DNA of 50,720 bases from Streptococcus sp. HSISM1 (GTDB lineage Bacteria > Bacillota > Bacilli > Lactobacillales > Streptococcaceae): contig NZ_CM002128.1 of NCBI RefSeq assembly GCF_000448565.1, positions 209,482 to 260,201 of the forward strand, read 5' to 3'. Both the position numbers and the translations under genes were made by a program. Under the pieces are notes generated by a model, which searched no databases, was not told the DNA's origin, and saw only the letters and a program-made list of their open reading frames with translations. The number at the start of each line of letters is the position of its first letter. Position 1 is the stretch's first letter. Positions 1 through 8,978 of this stretch are shown piece after piece.

Positions 1-1
1 C

Positions 2-142
2 GTCGCTGAGATTAGCAAGGAACTCTTTCATTTAACCTCTACCTACCAAGTATCGGTGTATGAGGATGAATACGCTGATTTAGTCATCTCACTTTGTGTC
101 GCCATCGATTATGTCGAAATGTTAGAAGCTGGCGCAAATTAA
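2..142 (+). CDS. C-terminal end of an unrecognised protein (partial)
   Basis: The frame from base 2 to the TAA at 140-142 is open and encodes the last 46 residues of a protein that begins before the window. The fragment is acidic, rich in Tyr and Val, and ends in EMLEAGAN. No motif is recognisable in so short a piece. It stops 23 nt before alaS, so the two genes could share a transcript. It could equally be a small conserved protein or the end of an enzyme; the function is unknown. Confidence 0.6.
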   Translation, partial: VAEISKELFHLTSTYQVSVYEDEYADLVISLCVAIDYVEMLEAGAN

Positions 143-165
143 GCTTAAAAAATTAGGAGAAAAAT

Positions 166-2784
166 ATGAAACAATTATCTAGTGCACAAGTCCGTCAAAT
201 GTGGCTTGATTTCTGGGCAAGCAAAGGTCACTCTGTAGAACCATCTGTTAGCTTGGTTCCAGTAAACGACCCAACGCTTTTGTGGATTAACTCAGGGGTT
301 GCTACTCTTAAGAAATACTTCGATGGAACCATCAAACCTGAAAATCCACGGATTACCAATGCTCAAAAAGCCATCCGTACCAACGATATCGAAAACGTAG
401 GGAAGACTGCTCGTCACCATACCATGTTTGAAATGTTGGGGAACTTCTCTATCGGAGATTACTTCCGAGATGAAGCCATTACCTGGGCTTATGAACTCTT
501 GACAAGTCCTGAATGGTTTGACTTCCCTAAAGACAAACTTTACATGACTTATTATCCAGATGACAAGGATTCATACAACCGCTGGATTGAAGTGGGAGTA
601 GATCCAAGTCATTTGATCCCAATCGAAGACAACTTCTGGGAAATCGGTGCGGGACCTTCTGGACCTGATACAGAAATCTTCTTCGACCGTGGAGAAGAAT
701 TTGATCCAGAAAACATCGGTCTTCGTCTGCTTGCAGAAGATATCGAAAACGACCGTTACATCGAAATCTGGAACATTGTTTTGTCACAATTTAACGCTGA
801 CCCAGCTGTACCACGCAGCGAGTACAAGGAATTGCCACACAAGAACATTGATACGGGCGCTGGTTTAGAGCGTTTGGTAGCGGTGATTCAAGGAGCAAAA
901 ACTAACTTTGAAACAGACCTCTTTATGCCAATCATTCGCGAAGTTGAGAAATTATCTGGTAAGGTCTATGACCAAGATGGCGACAATATGAGCTTCAAGG
1001 TGATTGCTGACCATATCCGTTCCCTTTCATTTGCGATTGGGGATGGTGCTCTTCCAGGAAATGAAGGTCGTGGTTATGTCCTTCGTCGTCTTCTCCGTCG
1101 TGCTTCCATGCATGGTCAAAAATTGGGGATCGAAGGAACCTTCTTGTATAAATTGGTTCCAACTGTTGGGAAGATCATGGAAAGCTACTACCCAGAAGTA
1201 CTTGAAAAACAAGACTTTATTGAAAAAATCATCAAGAGTGAAGAAGAATCATTTGCTCGTACCTTGAACTCTGGTCAACACTTTGCCCAAACCATCGTTG
1301 AAGACTTGAAAGCCAAAGGTCAAACAGTGATTGCTGGTCAAGATGTCTTCAAACTCTATGATACATACGGATTCCCAGTGGAATTGACAGAAGAAATCGC
1401 AGAAGAAGCAGGTATGACAGTCGACCGTGAAGGTTTTGAAGCAGCCATGAAGGAACAACAAGAACGTGCGCGTGCATCAGCTGTTAAAGGCGGATCCATG
1501 GGTATGCAAAATGAAACCCTTCAAAACATTACAGTTGAAAGTGTCTTTAACTATAATGCTAGTCAATTGCCTTCTAAGTTGGTGGCTATCGTAGCGGATA
1601 ATGCAGAAGTAGAAGCTGTATCAGAAGGGACTGCATCACTGATCTTTGCAGAAACTCCATTCTACGCTGAAATGGGTGGACAAGTTGCGGACCATGGTCA
1701 AATCTTGGATGCTCAAGGAAACGTCGTAGCGACTGTGACAGATGTTCAAAAAGCACCAAATGGACAACCACTTCATACTGTTGAAGTTCTTGCTCCTCTT
1801 GCCTTGAACCAAGAATACACCTTAGCGATCGATACCAATCGTCGTCATCGTGTTATGAAGAACCACACTGCAACTCACTTGCTCCATGCGGCTCTTCACA
1901 ATATCCTTGGTAACCATGCAACCCAAGCAGGATCTCTTAACGAAGTAGAATTCCTTCGCTTTGACTTCACTCACTTCCAAGCCGTAACTCCTGAAGAATT
2001 GCGAGCTATTGAACAACAAGTCAATGAAAAGATTTGGGAAGCGATCGCAGTCGAAACGATTGAAACAGATATCGATACTGCTAAAGAAATGGGGGCCATG
2101 GCCCTCTTTGGTGAGAAATACGGTAAGGAAGTTCGCGTAGTCACTATCGGGGACTACTCTGTTGAGCTCTGTGGTGGTACCCACGTAGGCAATACTTCTG
2201 AAATTGGACTCTTCAAGATTGTCAAAGAAGAAGGGATCGGATCAGGAACTCGTCGTATCTTGGCAGTGACTGGTAAGGAAGCCTTCGAAGCTTACCGTGA
2301 ACAAGAAGATGCACTGAAAGCAGTCGCAGCAACATTGAAAGCACCTCAACTTAAGGAAGTCCCTCATAAGGTGGAAGGTCTTCAAGAACAACTCCGTCAA
2401 TTGCAAAAAGAAAATGCAGAATTGAAGGAAAAAGCAGCAGCAGCGGCAGCAGGCGATGTCTTCAAACATGTTCAAGAAGCAAACGGACACCGTTATATTG
2501 CCAGCCAAGTTTCTGTATCAGATGCAGGTGCCCTTCGTACCTTTGCGGATAACTGGAAACAAAAAGACTACTCTGATGTGCTTGTTCTTGTCGCAGCCAT
2601 CGGTGACAAGGTCAATGTCCTTGTAGCCAGCAAGACAAAAGAAGTGCATGCAGGTAATGTGATCAAAGAATTAGCTCCAATCGTCGATGGACGTGGTGGT
2701 GGTAAACCAGACATGGCCATGGCAGGAGGAAGCAACCAAGCGAAGATCCAAGAATTGTTGGATGCCGTAGCAGGTAAATTGTAA
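166..2784 (+). CDS. alaS: alanyl-tRNA synthetase
   Basis: Charges tRNA-Ala with alanine in the cytoplasm. The 872-residue length is normal for bacterial AlaRS. The class II catalytic core is N-terminal, with the motif [17 protein letters not shown] near residue 85. The editing domain carries [11 protein letters not shown] near residue 565 and CGGTHVG near residue 665 (zinc-binding and deacylation residues). An Ala/Glu-rich linker leads into the C-Ala domain, whose [14 protein letters not shown] motif lies near residue 845. The start is supported by AGGAG about 8 nt upstream. There is no T-box leader in the 23 nt before it, so any regulation would come from further upstream. The gene is followed by its own hairpin terminator. 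All expected motifs are intact. Confidence 0.98.
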   Translation: MKQLSSAQVRQMWLDFWASKGHSVEPSVSLVPVNDPTLLWINSGVATLKKYFDGTIKPENPRITNAQKAIRTNDIENVGKTARHHTMFEMLGNFSIGDYFRDEAITWAYELLTSPEWFDFPKDKLYMTYYPDDKDSYNRWIEVGVDPSHLIPIEDNFWEIGAGPSGPDTEIFFDRGEEFDPENIGLRLLAEDIENDRYIEIWNIVLSQFNADPAVPRSEYKELPHKNIDTGAGLERLVAVIQGAKTNFETDLFMPIIREVEKLSGKVYDQDGDNMSFKVIADHIRSLSFAIGDGALPGNEGRGYVLRRLLRRASMHGQKLGIEGTFLYKLVPTVGKIMESYYPEVLEKQDFIEKIIKSEEESFARTLNSGQHFAQTIVEDLKAKGQTVIAGQDVFKLYDTYGFPVELTEEIAEEAGMTVDREGFEAAMKEQQERARASAVKGGSMGMQNETLQNITVESVFNYNASQLPSKLVAIVADNAEVEAVSEGTASLIFAETPFYAEMGGQVADHGQILDAQGNVVATVTDVQKAPNGQPLHTVEVLAPLALNQEYTLAIDTNRRHRVMKNHTATHLLHAALHNILGNHATQAGSLNEVEFLRFDFTHFQAVTPEELRAIEQQVNEKIWEAIAVETIETDIDTAKEMGAMALFGEKYGKEVRVVTIGDYSVELCGGTHVGNTSEIGLFKIVKEEGIGSGTRRILAVTGKEAFEAYREQEDALKAVAATLKAPQLKEVPHKVEGLQEQLRQLQKENAELKEKAAAAAAGDVFKHVQEANGHRYIASQVSVSDAGALRTFADNWKQKDYSDVLVLVAAIGDKVNVLVASKTKEVHAGNVIKELAPIVDGRGGGKPDMAMAGGSNQAKIQELLDAVAGKL

Positions 2785-2791
2785 TAATAGG

Positions 2792-2822
2792 AGAGGTTGG
2801 ATGTTTGTTCAACCTCTTTTTT
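2792..2822 (+). terminator. alaS intrinsic terminator
   Basis: AGAGGTTG at 2792-2799 pairs with CAACCTCT at 2810-2817 and is followed by a T run to 2822. It lies 8 nt after the alaS stop on the same strand. Confidence 0.8.
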
Positions 2823-2862
2823 CAAAAAAAGAAGCAGATACAATTAGAAAAGATTGCAACAA

Positions 2863-2890
2863 AAAAACCTTTCCGTCTGGAAAGGTTTTT
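2863..2890. terminator. bidirectional terminator between alaS and nrdF
   Basis: AAAAACCTTTCC (2863-2874) and GGAAAGGTTTTT (2879-2890) form a perfect 12-bp stem with a GTCT loop. A and T tracts on both sides let it work for the convergent alaS and nrdF transcripts. Confidence 0.85.
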
Positions 2891-2894
2891 CTTC

Positions 2895-3854
2895 TTATAA
2901 ACCGTAATTATAATCGTCATCCTGCATGGCTTCTACTTCACCGAGAAGGTAACCATTTCCGACTTGAGAGAAGAAGTCGTGGTTAGAGGTACCGGTTGAG
3001 ATTCCGTTCATGACGATTGGGTTAACGTCATCTGCTGAGTCTGGGAAAAGCGGATCTTGTCCCAAGTTCATGAGGGCTTTATTGGCGTTGTAGCGAAGAA
3101 AGGTCTTGACTTCCTCTGTCCATCCCACACCGTCATAGAGGCTCTCTGTGTAGCCTTCTTCGTTTTCATAGAGGGTGTAGAGCAGATCATACATCCATTC
3201 TTTGAGTTTTTCTTGTTCTTCTTCTGGTAATTCGTTAAATCCAAGTTGGAATTTGTAGCCGATATAGGTTCCGTGAACAGATTCGTCCCGGATGATCAAC
3301 TTGATGATTTCAGCTACGTTGGCTAATTTGTTGTTTCCAAGATAGTAGAGAGGTGTGAAGAAACCAGAGTAGAAGAGGAAGGTTTCAAGGAAAACGCTGG
3401 CAACTTTCTTTTCAAGAGGGGTCCCATTGAGATAGATTTCGTTGATGATTTCTGCCTTCCTTTGAAGGAAAGGATTGGTGTTGGTCCATTCGAAAATCTC
3501 TTCGATTTCTGACTTGGTATTCAAAGTAGAAAAGATAGAAGAGTAAGACTTAGCATGGACAGATTCCATAAATTGGATGTTGTTAAAGACAGCTTCTTCG
3601 TGGGGAGTACGAATATCTGCACGAAGAGCCTGAACACCTGTTTCAGATTGCATGGTATCTAGAAGGGTCAATCCCCCAAAGACTTTACCAACTAGGTCTT
3701 TTTCTTTATTCGACAACTTTCTCCAGTCATCCAAGTCGTTTGACAAAGGGATACGTGTATCCAACCAGAATTGCTCTGTCAGTTTTTCCCAGGTCGATTT
3801 ATCGATGACATCTTCGATCGCATTCCAGTTAATGGCTTTGTAGTATGTTTCCAT
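2895..3854 (-). CDS. nrdF: class Ib ribonucleotide reductase, beta (radical) subunit
   Basis: Carries the metal and tyrosyl-radical cofactor that starts reduction of ribonucleotides to deoxyribonucleotides with NrdE. The protein begins METYYKAINWNAIEDV, as streptococcal NrdF does, and gives the usual 319 aa. An in-frame ATG ten codons upstream (3884) lacks a ribosome binding site, while the ATG at 3854 has AAAGTGA about 5 nt before it, so I choose 3854. Ferritin-like metal ligands are visible in the AVFNNIQFMESVHAKSY and IIRDESVHGTYIG motifs. It lies 113 nt downstream of nrdE, separated by a hairpin. nrdI, the flavodoxin normally needed to activate this enzyme, is not in the window. Confidence 0.96.
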   Translation of the reverse strand: METYYKAINWNAIEDVIDKSTWEKLTEQFWLDTRIPLSNDLDDWRKLSNKEKDLVGKVFGGLTLLDTMQSETGVQALRADIRTPHEEAVFNNIQFMESVHAKSYSSIFSTLNTKSEIEEIFEWTNTNPFLQRKAEIINEIYLNGTPLEKKVASVFLETFLFYSGFFTPLYYLGNNKLANVAEIIKLIIRDESVHGTYIGYKFQLGFNELPEEEQEKLKEWMYDLLYTLYENEEGYTESLYDGVGWTEEVKTFLRYNANKALMNLGQDPLFPDSADDVNPIVMNGISTGTSNHDFFSQVGNGYLLGEVEAMQDDDYNYGL

Positions 3855-3892
3855 TTGCATCACTTTCTTTTTCAATTCATTCAATCGTTACT

Positions 3893-3901
3893 ATTCTACC
3901 A
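3893..3901 (-). promoter_or_regulatory. possible separate nrdF promoter (extended -10)
   Basis: On the minus strand TGG-TAGAAT reads as an extended -10 element about 40 nt before the nrdF ATG. There is no good -35 at 17 bp (TGCGGT), so this is tentative. Confidence 0.35.
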
Positions 3902-3922
3902 TAAATTGATAGAATACCGCAC

Positions 3923-3945
3923 AAAAAGTCGGCGAACCGACTTTT
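3923..3945 (-). terminator. hairpin with short T run between nrdE and nrdF
   Basis: On the minus strand AAAAGTCGG-TTCG-CCGACTTTT forms a 9-bp stem with a stable UUCG loop and a five-T tail. It lies between the end of nrdE and the start of nrdF, so it may lower nrdF transcription or act as an mRNA processing or stability element. Confidence 0.6.
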
Positions 3946-3967
3946 GATAGCTATCTAGGATAGCAGA

Positions 3968-6127
3968 TTAGATGACACAGCTTTCACATTGGTTCGCGCC
4001 AACTTCTCCACCATCATCTGTAAAGGTACGGACGTAGTAGATAGACTTGATTCCCTTGTTAAAGGCGTAGTTCCGAAGGATAGACAAGTCACGAGTGGTT
4101 TGTTTGTTTTCAGTTTTCCATTCGTAAAGTCCTTTTGGAATATCGCTGCGCATAAATAGAGTCAGTGAAAGACCTTGGTCTACATGCTCAGTTGCCGCAG
4201 CATAGACATCGATGACTTTTCGCATATCCATGTCGTAGGCAGAAGTGTAGTAAGGAATCGTTTCTGTTGACAATCCTGCTGCAGGGTAGTAGATCTTACC
4301 AATTTTCTTCTCTTGACGTTCTTCAATCCGTTGTGTAATTGGGTGGATAGAAGCAGATACGTCATTGATGTAGCTGATAGATCCATTTGGTGCGACAGCT
4401 AGGCGGTTTTGGTGGTAAAGACCATCTGCTTGAACTTTAGCACGCAGTTCTGCCCAATCCTCTGCACTTGGGATAAAGATATCTTTAAAGAGTTCTTTGA
4501 CGCGATCAGATTTTGGTACAAATTCTCCAGTCGTGTACTTATCAAAGTAAGTACCGTTGGCATAATCAGATTTTTCAAAGTTGTGGAAGGTAACACCGCG
4601 TTCGCGCGCAATGTTATTTGATTCTACGAGAGTCCAGTAGTTCATGAGCATGAAGTAGATACTTGTGAACTCAACAGATTCAGGTGATCCGTATTCAATC
4701 AATTGTTGCGCAAGGTAGCTGTGAAGTCCCATAGCTCCAAGTCCGAACGAATGCGCCAGTTTATTTCCGTGGTCGATAGTTGGAACGGCCACGATATGAG
4801 AGCTATCTGTAACAAAGGTCAAAGCACGAACCATGGCACGAATCGAACGACCAAAATCAGGTGAAGTCATCATGTTAACCACGTTGGTTGAACCAAGGTT
4901 ACATGAGACGTCAGTTCCCATTTGGACAAATTCTTGGGCATCGTTGATCAAGCTTGGTTCTTGAACTTGGAGGATCTCTGAACACAAGTTACTCATGATG
5001 ATTTTCCCATCAACTGGGTTGGCCCGGTTAGCAGTATCGATGTTGACTACATATGGGTAGCCAGATTCTTGTTGCAATTTAGAAATTTCAGTTTCCAAAT
5101 CACGTGCCTTAATTTTTGTCTTGCGGATGTTTGGATTCGCAACCAACTCATCGTATTTTTCAGTGATGTCGATGTAGTTAAATGGTACCCCGTATTCACG
5201 TTCCACAGAGTATGGGCTGAAGAGGTACATTTCTTCATTTTTACGAGCCAATTCATAGAATTTGTCTGGTACGACGACACCAAGTGAGAGTGTCTTCACC
5301 CGAACTTTTTCATCAGCATTTTCTTTCTTAGTAGAAAGGAAGGCGATGATGTCTGGGTGAAAGACATTGAGGTAAACAACCCCAGCCCCTTGGCGTTGTC
5401 CCAATTGATTAGAGTAAGAGAAGCTATCTTCAAAGAGTTTCATAACAGGTACGACCCCAGAAGCGGCTCCTTCATACCCTTTGATTGGTGCTCCAGCTTC
5501 ACGAAGGTTGCTGAGGGAAATCCCAACCCCACCACCGATACGTGAAAGTTGAAGGGCAGAGTTGATGGAACGTCCGATCGCGTTCATATCATCGGTTACC
5601 TGGATCAAGAAACACGAAACCAATTCTCCACGGCGGGCACGTCCAGCGTTTAAGAAAGAAGGAGTCGCTGGTTGGTAGCGTTGGTGGATAATTTCGTTTG
5701 CGATGTCTCGTGCGATAGCTTCATTTCCATCTGCAAAATAGAGAGCATTGAAGAAGACACGGTCTTCCATGCTTTCAAGGTAGTATTCTCCATCATTTGT
5801 TTTCAAAGCGTATTGGTTATAGAATTTATAGGCCGCCATGAAGGACTTGAATTGGAAGTTTTGGTCTTTGATAAATTGGGCCAATTCCTCTAAAAATTCA
5901 GGACGGTATTTCTCGATAAAAGCTCTCTCAATGTAATTGTGCTCGAGAAGGTACTGAATCTTGTCTGTAATCGAGTCAAAGGGTTTAGTATTTGGTACAA
6001 CATTTTCTTTAAAGAACGCATCCAAAGCTTCTTTATCCTTATGAAGCATGATTTGGCCGTTTACTGGACGGTTGATTTCATTGTTAAGACGAAAATACGT
6101 CACATCTTCAAGAGATTTTAATCCCAT
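3968..6127 (-). CDS. nrdE: class Ib ribonucleotide reductase, alpha (catalytic) subunit
   Basis: Reduces ribonucleoside diphosphates to deoxyribonucleoside diphosphates using the radical from NrdF and electrons from NrdH. The 719-residue length is typical. Visible features are the N-terminal RNR domain, active-site cysteines in NLCSEI and SCNLGSTN (around residues 380-415), the NGSISYINDVSASIHPI segment near residue 580, and the C-terminal redox pair CESC three residues from the end, which exchanges with NrdH. It lacks the ATP-cone of class Ia enzymes, as expected for NrdE. It is preceded by nrdH with two terminator-like hairpins between them, and followed by nrdF. Confidence 0.97.
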   Translation of the reverse strand: MGLKSLEDVTYFRLNNEINRPVNGQIMLHKDKEALDAFFKENVVPNTKPFDSITDKIQYLLEHNYIERAFIEKYRPEFLEELAQFIKDQNFQFKSFMAAYKFYNQYALKTNDGEYYLESMEDRVFFNALYFADGNEAIARDIANEIIHQRYQPATPSFLNAGRARRGELVSCFLIQVTDDMNAIGRSINSALQLSRIGGGVGISLSNLREAGAPIKGYEGAASGVVPVMKLFEDSFSYSNQLGQRQGAGVVYLNVFHPDIIAFLSTKKENADEKVRVKTLSLGVVVPDKFYELARKNEEMYLFSPYSVEREYGVPFNYIDITEKYDELVANPNIRKTKIKARDLETEISKLQQESGYPYVVNIDTANRANPVDGKIIMSNLCSEILQVQEPSLINDAQEFVQMGTDVSCNLGSTNVVNMMTSPDFGRSIRAMVRALTFVTDSSHIVAVPTIDHGNKLAHSFGLGAMGLHSYLAQQLIEYGSPESVEFTSIYFMLMNYWTLVESNNIARERGVTFHNFEKSDYANGTYFDKYTTGEFVPKSDRVKELFKDIFIPSAEDWAELRAKVQADGLYHQNRLAVAPNGSISYINDVSASIHPITQRIEERQEKKIGKIYYPAAGLSTETIPYYTSAYDMDMRKVIDVYAAATEHVDQGLSLTLFMRSDIPKGLYEWKTENKQTTRDLSILRNYAFNKGIKSIYYVRTFTDDGGEVGANQCESCVI

Positions 6128-6146
6128 AATAATCCTTTTCTAGTTC

Positions 6147-6172
6147 AAAAAAATGAAGAGGAGAAGTCCTCT
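6147..6172 (-). terminator. hairpin plus T7 tract just upstream of nrdE
   Basis: Read on the minus strand, AGAGGA-CTTC-TCCTCT is followed after 3 nt by seven T residues (A run 6147-6153 on plus). It is the second of two such hairpins between nrdH and nrdE. Confidence 0.5.
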
Positions 6173-6182
6173 CTTTCCAAGT

Positions 6183-6215
6183 AAAAAGTCTAGTGTTAGG
6201 TTGCTAACGCTAGAC
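6183..6215 (-). terminator. terminator-like hairpin downstream of nrdH
   Basis: The two arms, 6188-6199 and 6204-6215, form a 12-bp stem (GTCTAG.GTTAG against CTAAC.CTAGAC, one mismatch), followed on the minus strand by TTTTT. It lies 26 nt past the nrdH stop, inside the nrdHEF transcription unit. Confidence 0.65.
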
Positions 6216-6241
6216 CCTATTTAAGCAAAATACTGTGTTAA

Positions 6242-6460
6242 TTAAGAAAGTTTCTTCAACTTAGCTGGTTGAAAACCAGAAAATACTTCATCCGGTGTTT
6301 GAATAACTGGAGCAGCATTGAAACCAAGGTTCTTAACATGCTCTACAAATTCTGGCTGTTCATCTAAGTTAATTTCGCGGTATTCCACGTGATTGCTATC
6401 GAGGAATCGCTTGGTCATTTTGCATTGAACACAATTATTTTTTGAATAAATGGTTACCAT
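6242..6460 (-). CDS. nrdH: NrdH glutaredoxin-like redoxin
   Basis: Small electron donor for NrdEF, reduced by thioredoxin reductase. The 72-residue protein has a thioredoxin fold with the active-site pair CVQC at residues 10-13, typical of NrdH (C-[VM]-Q-C), and a C-terminal GFQPAKL segment seen in the family. ATG at 6460 has AGGAGAA about 10 nt upstream on the minus strand. It is first in the nrdH-nrdE-nrdF order and is preceded by a strong promoter and NrdR-like boxes, so it should be induced when dNTP or ATP status relieves NrdR. Confidence 0.95.
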   Translation of the reverse strand: MVTIYSKNNCVQCKMTKRFLDSNHVEYREINLDEQPEFVEHVKNLGFNAAPVIQTPDEVFSGFQPAKLKKLS

Positions 6461-6499
6461 TTCTTTTCCGTTCTCCTATCGAAATATAAATCTGTAAAC

Positions 6500-6528
6500 A
6501 GTATAAACAAAATCCAGCAACTTGTCAA
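6500..6528 (-). promoter_or_regulatory. nrdHEF promoter
   Basis: On the minus strand TTGACA (6528-6523), a 17-bp spacer and TATACT (6505-6500) form a near-consensus sigma-A promoter. The predicted start is near 6493, giving a leader of about 33 nt before nrdH. Confidence 0.85.
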
Positions 6529-6536
6529 CAAAATAA

Positions 6537-6591
6537 AACTAAATATTGTGCAAAGAGATGAAATGGAGTTTTCAAAGCACAATATATTGTG
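6537..6591. promoter_or_regulatory. pair of NrdR-like boxes upstream of nrdHEF
   Basis: CACAATATATTGTG at 6578-6591 is a perfect 14-bp palindrome close to the known NrdR box. A second copy at 6537-6550 keeps the right half TATTGTG but has a degenerate left half. The centres are about 41 bp apart, close to four helical turns, and both lie upstream of the nrdH -35. NrdR represses ribonucleotide reductase genes when bound to (d)ATP. Confidence 0.7.
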
Positions 6592-6706
6592 GTGAGTGAA
6601 AAGTGTGAAAATCGAAGAAATGGGATAGGAATAGGCTTTAAAGCATCTTTAATTAGTTATAATTTTTTGGTGAATCAATATCCTGTGGTTCAAGAGCTTC
6701 TTTACA
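6592..6706. other. AT-rich intergenic stretch with no gene
   Basis: This is the part of the 475-bp nrdH-ptsH gap between the NrdR box and the first ptsH-side promoter. No ORF with a ribosome binding site, no strong hairpin and no mobile-element repeat is visible. Confidence 0.6.
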
Positions 6707-6736
6707 TTGAAAGCGGAGGAAAATGTTACTTATAAT
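6707..6736 (+). promoter_or_regulatory. upstream ptsHI promoter P1 with overlapping cre-like site
   Basis: TTGAAA (6707-6712), an 18-bp spacer and TATAAT (6731-6736) make a good promoter about 200 bp before ptsH. The segment 6708-6721 matches the cre pattern TGNAANCGNWNNCA at all fixed positions except one. The second half of the match is not palindromic, so CcpA binding is uncertain. Confidence 0.55.
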
Positions 6737-6843
6737 ATAGTAGAAAATTGAAAAGATATTTCCTCTGTTCTTCAAGTGCTTCTTAAAATGTATCTAAATT
6801 GGGATTTTTCGCAGTCTTTTTCTGTAAGTCAGTGATAAAAATC

Positions 6844-6872
6844 TTGAAAAAAATTTCAAAAGATGATATAAT
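6844..6872 (+). promoter_or_regulatory. main ptsHI promoter P2
   Basis: TTGAAA (6844-6849), a 17-bp spacer ending in TGA, and TATAAT (6867-6872) form an extended -10 promoter. The predicted start is near 6879, giving a leader of about 57 nt to the ptsH ATG. Confidence 0.85.
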
Positions 6873-6935
6873 ACCAAATTGTAAGGGTTATCAAAAGGTA
6901 ACTCAAAAACTATTTTTAAAAAGGAGAGTCAAACT

Positions 6936-7199
6936 ATGGCTTCTAAAGATTTCCACATCGTGGCAGAAACAGGTATCCACGCACGTCCAGCAACTTTGTT
7001 GGTTCAAACTGCTAGCAAATTTGCTTCAGATATTACTCTTGAATACAAAGGTAAATCAGTTAACTTGAAATCAATCATGGGTGTTATGAGCCTTGGTGTT
7101 GGTCAAGGAGCAGACGTTGTAATCTCTGCAGAAGGTGCTGACGCTGATGATGCTATCGCAGCTATCTCAGAAACAATGACTAAAGAAGGATTGGCTTAA
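6936..7199 (+). CDS. ptsH: phosphocarrier protein HPr
   Basis: Carries phosphate from enzyme I to the sugar-specific PTS permeases. In Gram-positive bacteria its serine-phosphorylated form is the co-repressor of CcpA. The protein is 87 aa with the phosphorylated His15 in GIHARPA and the regulatory Ser46 in LKSIMGV, both at canonical positions. ATG at 6936 has AAGGAGAG about 7 nt upstream. An overlapping upstream ORF is a chance reading. ptsI starts 5 bp after its stop, so the two are co-transcribed. Confidence 0.98.
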   Translation: MASKDFHIVAETGIHARPATLLVQTASKFASDITLEYKGKSVNLKSIMGVMSLGVGQGADVVISAEGADADDAIAAISETMTKEGLA

Positions 7200-7203
7200 A
7201 AAT

Positions 7204-8936
7204 ATGACAAAAATGCTAAAAGGAATTGCAGCATCTGACGGTGTTGCCGTTGCTAAGGCATATTTGCTCATTCAACCAGACTTATCATTTGAGACTGTTT
7301 CAGTCGAAGATACAAGTGCAGAAGAAGCTCGTTTGGATGCAGCTCTTGAAGCTTCACAAAACGAGCTTTCTCTTATTCGGGAGAATGCAGTAGCAAGCCT
7401 TGGTGAAGAAGCAGCGCAAGTTTTTGATGCGCATATGATGGTTCTTGCTGACCCTGAAATGATTGGTCAGATAAAAGAAACAATTCGTACGAAAAAATCA
7501 ATGCAGAAGCTGGCTTGAAAGAAGTCACTGACATGTTCATTGCGATCTTTGAAGGAATGGAAGACAATCCTTACATGCAAGAACGTGCAGCAGATATTCG
7601 TGACGTTACCAAACGTGTCCTTGCCAACTTGCTTGGTAAAAAATTGCCAAACCCTGCTTCTATCAATGAAGAAGCAATCGTGGTTGCGCATGACTTGACT
7701 CCATCTGATACAGCACAGTTGAACAAAAAGTATGTAAAAGCTTTTGTTACGAATATCGGTGGACGTACAAGTCACTCAGCTATCATGGCTCGTACACTTG
7801 AAATTGCAGCTGTTCTTGGTACAAATAACATCACAGAACTTGTCAAAGATGGCGATGTTTTGGCTGTATCAGGGATCACTGGTGAAGTAGTGATCAACCC
7901 TACTGAAGAACAAATTGCAGAGTTCAAAGCAGCTGGTGAAGCTTATGCTAAACAAAAAGCTGAATGGGCTCTCCTTAAAGATGCGAAAACAGTGACTGCT
8001 GATGGAAAGCACTTCGAGTTGGCTGCCAACATCGGTACACCTAAAGACGTTGAAGGTGTAAACGATAATGGTGCAGAAGCTGTTGGTCTTTACCGTACAG
8101 AATTCTTGTACATGGATTCTCAAGACTTCCCTACTGAAGATGACCAATACGAAGCCTACAAAGCAGTTCTTGAAGGTATGAATGGTAAACCTGTGGTTGT
8201 TCGTACAATGGATATCGGTGGGGATAAAGAACTTCCTTACTTCGACCTTCCTAAAGAAATGAACCCATTCTTGGGTTACCGTGCTTTGCGTATTTCTATC
8301 TCTGAAACTGGTAACCAAATGTTCCGTACACAATTGCGTGCCTTGCTTCGTGCATCTGTTCACGGTAAATTGCGGATCATGTTCCCAATGGTTGCTTTGT
8401 TGACAGAGTTCCGTACGGCTAAAGGTATTCTTGAAGAAGAAAAAGCTAAATTGCTTGCTGAAGGTGTTGCTGTGGCAGATGATATCCAAGTAGGTATCAT
8501 GATTGAAATCCCAGCTGCTGCAATGCTTGCGGACCAATTTGCTAAAGAAGTTGATTTCTTCTCAATCGGTACAAACGACTTGATCCAATACACAATGGCT
8601 GCTGACCGTATGAACGAACAAGTTTCATATCTTTACCAACCATATAACCCATCAATCCTTCGTTTGATCAACAATGTGATCAAAGCGGCGCATGCTGAAG
8701 GTAAATGGGCTGGTATGTGTGGTGAAATGGCCGGTGACCAAACTGCCGTTCCACTTCTTGTCGGAATGGGCTTGGATGAGTTCTCTATGTCAGCGACATC
8801 TGTCCTTCGTACACGTAGCTTGATGAAGAAACTCGACACAGCTAAAATGCAAGAATACGCTAACCGTGCTCTTACTGAATGTTCAACAATGGAAGAAGTT
8901 ATTGAACTTTCAAAAGAATACGTGAACGTAGACTAA
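7204..8936 (+). pseudogene. ptsI: PTS enzyme I (phosphoenolpyruvate-protein phosphotransferase), frameshifted as read
   Basis: Enzyme I takes phosphate from phosphoenolpyruvate and passes it to HPr. As read, the frame opened at ATG 7204 stops at 7518 after 104 aa, while the rest of the protein continues in another frame from about 7500 to 8936. Adding one A to the A6 run at 7492-7497 restores a continuous 577-residue protein ([13 protein letters not shown] across the join), the normal length. Beyond the join all motifs are intact: the phosphorylated His in [16 protein letters not shown] (near residue 191), the [13 protein letters not shown] segment, and [14 protein letters not shown] and CGEMAGD of the PEP-binding barrel. 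A defect here would abolish PTS sugar uptake. The clean downstream frame suggests a sequencing under-call or a very recent mutation rather than an old pseudogene. Confidence 0.93.
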
Positions 8937-8945
8937 GAATTCAAC

Positions 8946-8978
8946 AAGACTAAGACAAATTTGTCTTAGTCTTTTTTT
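8946..8978 (+). terminator. ptsI terminator
   Basis: 8946-8973 is a perfect 28-nt inverted repeat (AAGACTAAGACAAA and its complement) running directly into a T tract. It lies 10 nt after the ptsI stop. Confidence 0.9.

Noticed and set aside
2801-2986. Plus-strand 61-aa ORF after alaS
   Set aside because: It runs through two terminators and into the nrdF 3' end on the other strand, and has no binding site.
6637-6653. CiaR-like pair TTTAAA-N5-TTTAAT between nrdH and ptsH
   Set aside because: Both hexamers lack the final G, and no -10 lies at the 10-nt distance; unlike the perfect site at 30544.
7747-7754. TACGAATA, the competence combox octamer, within ptsI
   Set aside because: It lies inside a coding region with no gene start nearby in the right place. 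An 8-mer is expected by chance in 50 kb.
7869-8537. Minus-strand ORF of 222 aa inside ptsI
   Set aside because: Its composition (His, Phe, Cys, Ser rich) is that of an antisense shadow of a codon-biased gene. The sense frame has clear enzyme I motifs.
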